A stretch of 64,000 bases of DNA, taken from Maritimibacter sp. DP1N21-5 (GTDB taxonomy: Bacteria > Pseudomonadota > Alphaproteobacteria > Rhodobacterales > Rhodobacteraceae). Numbering within the stretch: position 1 is the first letter of the stretch; each line of letters starts with the position of its first letter. Below the pieces are notes generated by a model. It saw only the letters and a list, made by a program, of their open reading frames with translations, did no database searches and was not told the DNA's origin. The position numbers were made by a program, and so were the translations under genes. This document shows positions 1 through 6,919 of this stretch, one piece after another. The stretch is taken from contig NZ_JAHUZF010000002.1 in assembly GCF_019218295.1 (NCBI RefSeq), forward strand, positions 62,001 through 126,000, in the 5' to 3' direction.

Positions 1-270
1 GAACCCCGCACTATCCTCGGGGCGGCCTACGAGCATCACCGCCCGCGGCGTCAACACGCCAGCCTCAAGATGCGCCTCGGTCGAGGCTTCCGAGATCGCC
101 TTGACCGGACCCGCGCCATAGCTCGGGATATGCATCGCCGCAGACCGTGAAGACGCATGGTGGCCAAGCTGCGTCTCTGCCTCGATCAGCGTCACACGCC
201 CGTGGGGCGCGAGATGGGCCCCCGCCGACAGGCCGGCGACCCCGCCGCCTATGATGATGAAATCCGTCAT
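1..270 (-). CDS. FAD-dependent oxidoreductase, DAO/glycine oxidase-like (N-terminal part only)
   Basis: Only the first 90 codons are present because the gene runs off the left edge. The reading starts at an ATG at 270 and opens directly with a dinucleotide-binding beta-alpha-beta fold: MTDFIIIGGGVAGLSAGAHL, the GxGxxG motif, followed by an acidic residue in TLIEAE where the second beta strand should bind the adenosine ribose. The stretch HHASSRSAAMHIPSYG is typical of the second FAD contact in DAO-family amine oxidases (glycine/D-amino-acid oxidase type). The substrate cannot be inferred from this fragment. It lies downstream of the purine transporter operon on the same strand but is separated from it by a strong terminator, so it is probably a separate unit. 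Confidence 0.75.
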   Translation of the reverse strand, partial: MTDFIIIGGGVAGLSAGAHLAPHGRVTLIEAETQLGHHASSRSAAMHIPSYGAGPVKAISEASTEAHLEAGVLTPRAVMLVGRPEDSAGF

Positions 271-337
271 GTTGCATTCCTCTCATGACAAACGGCGAGA
301 GGGAAGCGCGCTATAGCTGTGACCCGATGCCCACAAT

Positions 338-366
338 GAAAAAGGCCCTGCACGCGGCAGGGCCTT
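338..366 (-). terminator. Rho-independent terminator of the BMP/xdh operon
   Basis: Perfect 10-bp arms (342-351 and 357-366, AAGGCCCTGC type) flank a 5-nt loop. Read on the minus strand the stem is followed by a run of five T (343-339). It begins 21 bases after the stop codon of the BMP binding-protein gene. Confidence 0.85.
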
Positions 367-386
367 CTCCTTCCCAGGCTTGGAGA

Positions 387-1463
387 TCAGTTCGGGATGT
401 CGCCTTCGATGCCTTCGACGTAGAAGTCCATGCCGGCGAGCGTGCCGTCATCGGCGGTCTCGCCCTCGGCAAGCCAGGCCGAGCCGTCCTGCTTGTTGAT
501 CGGGCCGGTGAAGGGGTGGTAGTCGCCCGCAGCGATAGAATCCGCGAGCGCCAGCGCTTCTTCCTTCACCTCTGCGGGCACCGCGTCGGTGATCTCGCCG
601 ATGCCGACCATGCCGGCGCCGATGCCGTCCCAGGTGTTGTCGCTTTCCCAGGTCCCATCCATCACGGCCTTGGTGCGTGCGATGTAGTAGGGGGCCCAGT
701 TGTCGATGATCGAGGACACGCGCGGCATGGGGGCATATTCGATCATGTCCGAGGCCTGACCGAAGGTGTAGACGTTGCCCGCCTCCTGCGCGGCGGCCTG
801 CGGCGCGGTCGAGTCGGTGTGCTGAAGGATCACGTCCGCACCCTGTTCGATGAGCGCCTTGGCGGCATCAGCCTCCTTCGCCGGGTCGAACCAGGTATAG
901 GCCCAGACGATCTTGAACTGGACGTCGGGGTTCACCTTCTTGGCGTGGATATAGGCCGAGTTGATGCCCCGGATGACCTCGGGGATCGGGAAGGAGCCGA
1001 TGTAGCCGATGATGTTCGACTCGGTCAGGTTGCCCGCGATGTGTCCCTGTACGGCGCGGCCTTCATAGAAGCGCGCCGAATAGACGCCCACGTTGTCGGC
1101 CGTCTTGTAGCCGGTGGCGTGTTCGAACTTCACGTCCGGGAATTTCTCGGCCACGGCGATGGTGGGGTCCATGTAGCCGAAGGACGTCGTGAAGATCAGG
1201 TCCGCGCCCGACAGTGCCATCTGCGTGATCGCGCGCTCGGCGTCGGCACCTTCCGGCACGTTCTCCTGATAGACGGTCTCGATGGCGTCACCGAATTCCT
1301 CCTCCAGTGCCAGACGGCCCTGGTCGTGTTCATAGGTCCAGCCGCCGTCGCCCACGGGGCCCACGTAGATGAAGCCCACTTTGGTCTTGTCCTGCGCGAC
1401 CGCCGCGCCGGCCATGGCGAGGCCAAGAGCGGCCCCGGCCAGAAGTTTGGTGACAAGTTTCAT
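387..1463 (-). CDS. BMP-family ABC transporter substrate-binding protein (purine nucleoside type)
   Basis: 358 aa periplasmic binding protein. The N-terminus is a signal peptide (MKLVTKLLAGAALGLAMAG, cleavage after AVA/Q), with no lipobox. The mature part starts KTKVGFIYVGPVGDGGWTYE, the BMP/Med family signature, and continues with GADLIFTTSFGYMDP and NIIGYIGSFPIPEVIRGINS. This family (PnrA/TmpC, YufN/NupN) binds purine or other nucleosides and related ligands. It is the last gene of an operon with two permeases, an ATPase and the xanthine dehydrogenase genes, which makes a purine or nucleoside the likely ligand. It is unusual that an ion channel gene separates it from the permeases. The family call is firm; the ligand is inferred from context. 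Confidence 0.9.
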   Translation of the reverse strand: MKLVTKLLAGAALGLAMAGAAVAQDKTKVGFIYVGPVGDGGWTYEHDQGRLALEEEFGDAIETVYQENVPEGADAERAITQMALSGADLIFTTSFGYMDPTIAVAEKFPDVKFEHATGYKTADNVGVYSARFYEGRAVQGHIAGNLTESNIIGYIGSFPIPEVIRGINSAYIHAKKVNPDVQFKIVWAYTWFDPAKEADAAKALIEQGADVILQHTDSTAPQAAAQEAGNVYTFGQASDMIEYAPMPRVSSIIDNWAPYYIARTKAVMDGTWESDNTWDGIGAGMVGIGEITDAVPAEVKEEALALADSIAAGDYHPFTGPINKQDGSAWLAEGETADDGTLAGMDFYVEGIEGDIPN

Positions 1464-1496
1464 GTCAGTCTCCCAGTTGGTGATTTGGTTTCGGTT

Positions 1497-2240
1497 TCAG
1501 GTTTCATCATCGGCCTGCCCGCGTTCCGACCGGGGTCGGACGTTGGTCTCTGCTTCCAGAAGCGCCGTTGTGACGATGGCGGCGGGGACCGCAAAGATCC
1601 CCAGCCCGATGAAGAGCATGAAGGTGGTCATGATACGGCCCCCCGGCGTGATCGGGAACATATCTCCGTAGCCCACGGTGGTGAAGCTTACCACGGACCA
1701 CCAGAGCGAGGCCGGGATCGACGAGAACACCTCGGGCTGCGCCGGGTTTTCGAAGACATAGATCCCGACCGCCGCGACATAGAGCAGAAGCGCCGACAGC
1801 ACGCCCCAGACCACGAGCTCGGCCCGCACCTTGGAGAAGGCGCGTGCGAGCCGGTGAAGCGCAGGTGCGGTGTCGAAGAGCTTGATGAGTCGCAGAAGCC
1901 GGATCAGGCGCAGAACCCGGATCGCCTGCATCGAGGGGACGAAGAGAAGGGCGGCCGGAAGCCAGGCCAGGAGATCCACGATGCCCCAGAACGACAGCAC
2001 GTAGTCGCGCTTGCGCGGCGCCGACAGAAGACGCAGGACGTATTCCGTCGCGAAGGTAAAGATCACCACATCCTCGAAGACCAGAAGCGCGAACCGCCAG
2101 CCCTCGGGCAGTCCCGGCACGGTTTCGACCGCGATGGCGATCGCGGACAGCACGATCAGCGCGTCCAGCGCAAAGGCGACCGAGCGACCCAGCCGAGGGT
2201 GCGACCCGTCGAGGATCTGCAACATTTCCTTTTGCGTCAC
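1497..2240 (-). CDS. Voltage-gated potassium channel (VIC superfamily, 6TM)
   Basis: 247 aa. The start is a GTG at 2240 preceded by a G-rich Shine-Dalgarno (GGGGGG); a longer upstream frame would overlap the permease gene. The protein has six hydrophobic segments. The fourth (RVLRLIRLLRLIKLF, about residue 95) carries arginines every third position like an S4 voltage sensor. The pore loop contains the K+ filter TVGYGD inside SFTTVGYGDMFPITPGG, followed by the last TM helix. It is a simple Kv-type channel without a cytosolic RCK domain. It sits inside the ABC importer operon, 41 bases after the permease and 33 bases before the BMP gene, so it is probably co-transcribed with purine uptake. Family assignment is certain from the filter; its physiological link to purine uptake is unknown. 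Confidence 0.93.
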   Translation of the reverse strand: MTQKEMLQILDGSHPRLGRSVAFALDALIVLSAIAIAVETVPGLPEGWRFALLVFEDVVIFTFATEYVLRLLSAPRKRDYVLSFWGIVDLLAWLPAALLFVPSMQAIRVLRLIRLLRLIKLFDTAPALHRLARAFSKVRAELVVWGVLSALLLYVAAVGIYVFENPAQPEVFSSIPASLWWSVVSFTTVGYGDMFPITPGGRIMTTFMLFIGLGIFAVPAAIVTTALLEAETNVRPRSERGQADDET

Positions 2241-2281
2241 GGCACCCCCCGATCCGGTCGTCTCGGCTTTCGTCTTCCGGC

Positions 2282-3205
2282 TCAGTGCGACGCATGGAAC
2301 ACCCGTCCCAGCGACCCCGGCGCGCCATGGTTGCCCCGGATCGAGATGATGACAAGGACAAGGATCGTGATGATGTAGGGCGACATCGACAGATACTCGA
2401 CCGGGATCGACGACCCCGCTGCCTGGAGGTTGAGCTGGAGCACGGTGATGCCGCCGAAGAGATAGGCGCCGAGCAGGATGCGCCAGGGCCGCCAGCTCGC
2501 GAAGACCACGATGGCCAGCGCGATCCAGCCTGCGCCTGCGGTCATGCCCTCGACCCATTGCGGCACGCGCACAAGTGACACATAGGCGCCGCCAAGTCCC
2601 GCCATTGCGCCGCCGAAGGCGATGGCCAGGAAGCGCACGCCCTTGACCTTGTAGCCCAGCGCGTGGGCGGCGTTGTGGTTCTCGCCCACGGCCCTCAGGA
2701 TCAACCCGGCCCGTGTGAAGGTGAGCAGATACCAGACCGCCGCAATCAGCAGGATCGAGACATAGACCATCGGATCGTGGCGAAAGAGGATCGGCCCGAG
2801 GAAGGGAATCTCCGAGAGGCCCGGAATGTGCAGTTTTGCGAAACCCGGCGCCTTCATCCCGACGTAGGGTTTTCCGATGAGCGACGACAGGCCAAGGCCG
2901 AAAAGCGTGAGGCCAAGGCCGGTGGCGACCTGATTTGACAGAAGGATCTGGGTGATCACGGCAAAGATCATCGACAGCGCCGCGCCGGCGAGTGCGGCGA
3001 CGCCGAAACCCGCCCAACTGGACCCGGTGTTGACCCCGATGGCGAAGCCGACGACCGCGCCAGTGATCATCATGCCTTCGACGCCCAGGTTCAGGACGCC
3101 AGCCTTCTCCACGACCATCTCGCCAAGCGCGGCCAGCAGGATCGGGGTCGAAGCCACCATGAGCGAGGCGATGAGAAGGATCGGGTTGATCGAGCCGAAG
3201 TCCAT
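2282..3205 (-). CDS. ABC transporter permease, nucleoside-type importer (NupQ/YufQ-like)
   Basis: 307 aa inner-membrane protein with about eight to ten hydrophobic segments, starting MDFGSINPILLIASLMVAS. The segment AALGEMVVEKAGVLNLGVEG is characteristic of the second permease of BMP-dependent importers (BPD_transp_2 family). A coupling-helix region GENHNAAHALGYKVKGVRFL is visible near residue 175. It pairs with the permease encoded just upstream (3338-4435) to form the heterodimeric pore, but the two genes are separated by a 132-bp hairpin-rich element rather than the usual overlap. Confidence 0.92.
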   Translation of the reverse strand: MDFGSINPILLIASLMVASTPILLAALGEMVVEKAGVLNLGVEGMMITGAVVGFAIGVNTGSSWAGFGVAALAGAALSMIFAVITQILLSNQVATGLGLTLFGLGLSSLIGKPYVGMKAPGFAKLHIPGLSEIPFLGPILFRHDPMVYVSILLIAAVWYLLTFTRAGLILRAVGENHNAAHALGYKVKGVRFLAIAFGGAMAGLGGAYVSLVRVPQWVEGMTAGAGWIALAIVVFASWRPWRILLGAYLFGGITVLQLNLQAAGSSIPVEYLSMSPYIITILVLVIISIRGNHGAPGSLGRVFHASH

Positions 3206-3227
3206 GTCATGCCCTCACGCTGGCGGA

Positions 3228-3337
3228 GCGGGCTTGCGCCCGCGCTGTGGGAGCCGCGCCTGGCGGCGCGGCGGTGTCCGAGAGGGCTCTGCCCTCTCGG
3301 GCTCTCCCGGGATATTTATGAACCGGAGAATGAGGGG
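3228..3337. repeat. Hairpin-rich 3'-UTR element, copy 1
   Basis: Three perfect hairpins lie in a row: GCGGGC/GCCCGC (3228-3243), GCCGCGCC/GGCGCGGC (3253-3272) and CCGAGAGGGC/GCCCTCTCGG (3278-3300). They are followed by a conserved tail CTCCCGGGATATTTATGAA and a GGAGAATGAGG run that abuts the stop codon of the minus-strand permease at 3338. A second copy with the same first hairpin and the same tail lies at 54897-55014, also directly after a minus-strand stop. It probably stabilises, processes or partly terminates the operon mRNA. Confidence 0.7.
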
Positions 3338-4435
3338 TCATGCCACGACCTCGGGTTTGCCGATGCGGATGCGGTAGTTGGCAAAGACGTCCATGGCGAG
3401 AAGGAAGAACAGGAGCATCCCCTGAAAAAGCTGGATCGCCGCGGCCGGCATGCCGAGCATGAGTTGCGCGAGCTCCCCGCCGATGTAGGTCAGTGCCATG
3501 AGCAGGCCGGCAAGGAGGATGCCGACGGGATGGAGGCGTCCCAGGAAGGCGACGATGATGGCGGTGAAGCCGTAGCCCGAGTTGAAGTCGATCGAAATCT
3601 GGCCAGCGGGTCCGGAGACCTCGAAAAGTCCTGCGAGACCCGCGAGTGCGCCGGCCGTTCCAAGGCAGAAGATGATGAGCCTTGTGGGGGACACCCCCGC
3701 AAAACGCGCGGCGCGCGGCGCTTCGCCGGCGAGGCGGATCGCAAAGCCCATCTTGTGCCGGGTCATCAGGACATAGGCGAAGATGACCGCGATGAAGGCC
3801 GCGACCACGCCCCAGTGCATGCCGGTGCCGGCGATGATCTCGGTGTTGGACGCCGCCGGATAATCCCGGGCCATGTTGCGCGAGCCGGGAAAGCCCATGC
3901 CATCCGGGTTTCTCAGGAGGCCTGAGGAGACCGAGGCAAGGATGTTCTCGGCCACATAGACCAGCATGAGCGAAACGAGGATTTCATTAGTTCCGAAACG
4001 GGTCTTGAGGATCGCGGGGATCATCGCCCAGGCCCAGCCGCCGAAGGCGCCCGCGAGGACCATGAAAGGGAAGATGAGCGGGCTTTCGGAGGGATAGAAG
4101 GCAAGGCCCGCCCCCGCGCCCACGACCGCGCCCATGATGTATTGGCCCTCTGCCCCGATGTTCCAGATCCCGGCCCTGAAGCCGAGCGCGAGGCCGATGG
4201 CGATAAGGATGAGCGGCCCGGCTTTCACCAGCAATTGCGGCCGCGAATAGGGGCCGAACTGCGGATCGAAGAGTGGGTCCCAGAAGATGGTGCGGATCGC
4301 CTCGAGCGGGTTCGCGCCGAGGATGGCGAACATGATCCCGCCCGCGACCATCGTGGCGATGACCGCCATGACCGGGGTTAGCGCCGAGAGGGTGGCCGAA
4401 GGGGCCGGGCGTTTTTCCAGCCGGATGAAACTCAT
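3338..4435 (-). CDS. ABC transporter permease, nucleoside-type importer (NupP/YufP-like)
   Basis: 365 aa, strongly hydrophobic. After a charged N-terminus (MSFIRLEKRPAPSATLSAL) come about nine TM segments. GFRAGIWNIGAEGQYIMGA is the family signature of the first BPD_transp_2 permease in BMP-dependent importers. ATGA at 4432-4435 overlaps the stop of the ATPase gene, showing translational coupling. Together with the ATPase, the second permease and the BMP protein it forms a purine- or nucleoside-type importer. Confidence 0.92.
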   Translation of the reverse strand: MSFIRLEKRPAPSATLSALTPVMAVIATMVAGGIMFAILGANPLEAIRTIFWDPLFDPQFGPYSRPQLLVKAGPLILIAIGLALGFRAGIWNIGAEGQYIMGAVVGAGAGLAFYPSESPLIFPFMVLAGAFGGWAWAMIPAILKTRFGTNEILVSLMLVYVAENILASVSSGLLRNPDGMGFPGSRNMARDYPAASNTEIIAGTGMHWGVVAAFIAVIFAYVLMTRHKMGFAIRLAGEAPRAARFAGVSPTRLIIFCLGTAGALAGLAGLFEVSGPAGQISIDFNSGYGFTAIIVAFLGRLHPVGILLAGLLMALTYIGGELAQLMLGMPAAAIQLFQGMLLFFLLAMDVFANYRIRIGKPEVVA

Positions 4436-5973
4436 GCCGGGACCCCTTTCGCGTCGTCCGGGTGCGCCTCGTGCATGTCATGCGCGCCCCCCATCATCAG
4501 GCCAATTTCCTCGACGGTGAGGCCTTTGGCCGGCACCGCGCGCGCAAGCCGGCCTTCGTTCAGTGCCGAGAAGCGGTCAGAGATCTCCATGAGTTCGTCT
4601 AGATCCTGCGAAATGACGATGAGCCCCGCGCCTTGGGCGGCCAGATCCAGAAGTGCCTGCCGGATGGCCGCGGCGGCCGAGGCATCGACGCCCCATGTCG
4701 GTTGGTTCACGACCAGCACCACGGGACGCTGGAGGATCTCGCGTCCGATGACGAATTTCTGCAGGTTGCCGCCCGACAGCGCGCCCGCGGCGGTTTCCGT
4801 GCCCGGCGTGCGCACATCGAAGCCTTCGATGATCTTTTTCGCGAAGGCGCGCGCCCTGGACCAGCCGACGAAGCCGTTCTTGGTCAGCCCCTCGCGGATA
4901 TCGCCGGTGAGAAGCGCGTTTTCCGTGAGCGACATCTCTGGTGCGGCCGCATGGCCCAGCCGTTCCTCGGGCGCAGCTAGTAGACCCAGCCGCCGGCGTG
5001 CATTGGGGCCGAGCCGTCCGATCGGCTTGCCCGAAAGCGTCACCGCCCCCGCCGCCGACAGCCGTTCACCTGACAGGGCGGCGAGCAATTCGTCCTGCCC
5101 GTTCCCCGCGACCCCGGCGATGCCCAAGACCTCGCCCGCGCGCAGTTCCAGCGACACGTCCTTCAGCGTCGTGCCGAATTGTGTCGCGGCGGGAAGCGTC
5201 AGCCCCTCAACCGTGAGCAGCACCTCGCCCGGCGCGGCGGTGTCGCGCGACGGGGTGTGAAGCGTCGAGCCGACCATCATCTCGGCCAGCTCGCGCGCCG
5301 ACTTCTCGCGTGGATTGCACTCGCCCACGACCTTGCCCAGCCGGAGCACCGTGGCCCGGTCGCAAAGTGCGCGGATTTCCTCGAGCTTGTGGGAGATGTA
5401 GAGGATCGCGGTGCCCTCTGATGACAGCTTCCGAAGCGTCTCGAAGAGGATCTGAACCTCCTGCGGCGTCAGCACGCTCGTCGGTTCGTCCATGATCAGG
5501 AGCTTGGGGTTCTGGAGCAGGCAGCGGATGATCTCGACCCGTTGCCGTTCGCCCGCTGACAGATCGCCCACCCGCCGCGACGGATCGAGCGGCAGGCCGT
5601 AGGCTTCGCTCACGTCCCGGATGCGGGCGGCGAGAGCGCGCATCTTCGGCGGGTTGTCCATGCCGAGCGCGATGTTCTCGGCCACGTCCAGCGCGTCGAA
5701 CAGGGAGAAGTGCTGAAACACCATCGCCACGCCCGAGCCGCGCGCCGCATGGGGGTTGGCCGGTTCATAGGCCGAGCCATTGACGCGCATGACGCCCTGG
5801 TCCGGCTTCACCAGCCCGTAGATCATCTTGACCAGTGTGGATTTGCCCGCGCCGTTTTCGCCAAGCAGCGCGTGGACCTCACCCGGCATGATCTCGAACG
5901 AGACCTGATCGTTCGCGACGACGCCGGGATAGGCCTTGGTCAGGCCTTCAAGCGCCAGATACGGCGTGCTCAT
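4432..5973 (-). CDS. ABC transporter ATP-binding protein, double-NBD nucleoside importer (NupO/YufO-like)
   Basis: 513 aa with two fused nucleotide-binding domains, the sugar/nucleoside importer architecture. The first domain is intact: Walker A GENGAGKST, signature LSAGERQRVEI, Walker B LLIMDEPTSVLTP, and the H-loop ISHK. The second is degenerate, as usual in this family: GVAGNGQDEL replaces Walker A, GGNLQKFV is the signature, and Walker B reads VVLVVNQPTWGVD, with N in place of the normal Asp/Glu. It probably hydrolyses ATP mainly at one composite site. The gene overlaps xdhC upstream by 26 bases and the permease downstream by 4, placing importer and xanthine dehydrogenase in one transcript. 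Confidence 0.93.
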   Translation of the reverse strand: MSTPYLALEGLTKAYPGVVANDQVSFEIMPGEVHALLGENGAGKSTLVKMIYGLVKPDQGVMRVNGSAYEPANPHAARGSGVAMVFQHFSLFDALDVAENIALGMDNPPKMRALAARIRDVSEAYGLPLDPSRRVGDLSAGERQRVEIIRCLLQNPKLLIMDEPTSVLTPQEVQILFETLRKLSSEGTAILYISHKLEEIRALCDRATVLRLGKVVGECNPREKSARELAEMMVGSTLHTPSRDTAAPGEVLLTVEGLTLPAATQFGTTLKDVSLELRAGEVLGIAGVAGNGQDELLAALSGERLSAAGAVTLSGKPIGRLGPNARRRLGLLAAPEERLGHAAAPEMSLTENALLTGDIREGLTKNGFVGWSRARAFAKKIIEGFDVRTPGTETAAGALSGGNLQKFVIGREILQRPVVLVVNQPTWGVDASAAAAIRQALLDLAAQGAGLIVISQDLDELMEISDRFSALNEGRLARAVPAKGLTVEEIGLMMGGAHDMHEAHPDDAKGVPA

Positions 5974-6919
5974 CGCGATCCCCCATATGTCCCCGGTGCT
6001 GTCCCGACACCACGTCAGACGCTATCTGTGCCGCGACGCCAAGCGCAATCGCGGCCGGATGTTTGCCAAGCGCCTTGTCCCCGATCGGGCAGCGGATACG
6101 CTCAATTTCTGAGCGCTCGTGTCCCGCCTGCTGCAAACGCGAGCGAAACCGCGCCCATTTCGTGTGCGATCCGATGAGCCCGGCCCCTGCGAAGCCATGT
6201 CCCAGCGCCGCGTCGCAAAGTGCGAGGTCCAGCGCATGGGAATAGGTAAGGATCACGTGGTGCGCGTTGGGCGGGGCGAGGCGCATGGCCGCCGCCAGTT
6301 CGGGCGCGGGCAGGGCGGTCACGCCCGGGGGCACATCCTGCGGAAACCGCTCGGGCCCGGTGTCGAGCCAGGTGATCGCCAGATCAGGCAGAGGTGCGAG
6401 GGCGGCGACGAGCGCCCGTCCCACATGGCCCGCGCCCCAGATCCAGACCGGCGTCTTCTCGGTCAGGACCGGCTCCAGCATCCAGCCGTCGATCAGAGCG
6501 GGAGCAGGCACCTCGCCTTTCCTGCGGGCGGCAGCCAACGTGCGGGTGATGGCCAGTGGCTGGTCCCCGCCCGCGATGGGGCGAGCATGGATGGGACCCT
6601 CGGGCACCGCGTCGTAGCGTTCCCAAAGGAGCTTCACGCGCCCGCCGCAGCATTGGCCCATGTCGGGACCGAGCGCCTTGGCCTCGACCCGCTTGGCCGC
6701 TCCAGAAGCAAGCATCTCCCGTGCAACCGCGACCGCCTGGTATTCGAGCGTGCCGCCGCCGATGGTGCCGTCCTGCCCGCTCGCCTCGTCCGTGGACCAT
6801 ACTGTCACGGAGGCTCCCACTTCGCGCGGTGCGGACCCCCGGACTTCGGCAACCACGACCCGGATCACGGGGCCATGGGCAGCGATGAGCGCGGCCAGTC
6901 GGGCGGCGTCAAAGCTCAT
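5948..6919 (-). CDS. xdhC: Xanthine dehydrogenase accessory protein XdhC
   Basis: 323 aa. The start is ATG 6919, four bases inside the end of xdhB. XdhC binds the molybdenum cofactor, promotes its sulfuration and delivers it to XdhB. The N-terminal CoxI-type domain has VVVAEVRGSAPREVGA and the conserved GPDMGQCCGGRVKL cysteine motif (about residue 90). The C-terminal Rossmann part has VWIWGAGHVGRALV (about residue 165) and a conserved SHTKW segment. Its place behind xdhA and xdhB supports the specific assignment over other XdhC/CoxI homologues. Confidence 0.93.
   Translation of the reverse strand: MSFDAARLAALIAAHGPVIRVVVAEVRGSAPREVGASVTVWSTDEASGQDGTIGGGTLEYQAVAVAREMLASGAAKRVEAKALGPDMGQCCGGRVKLLWERYDAVPEGPIHARPIAGGDQPLAITRTLAAARRKGEVPAPALIDGWMLEPVLTEKTPVWIWGAGHVGRALVAALAPLPDLAITWLDTGPERFPQDVPPGVTALPAPELAAAMRLAPPNAHHVILTYSHALDLALCDAALGHGFAGAGLIGSHTKWARFRSRLQQAGHERSEIERIRCPIGDKALGKHPAAIALGVAAQIASDVVSGQHRGHMGDRDEHAVSGA

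Noticed and set aside
285..2378. 697-codon plus-strand frame opposite the BMP and channel genes
   Set aside because: Arg/Gly/Asp/His-rich shadow translation; the minus strand carries clear signal peptide, BMP motifs and the K+ filter.
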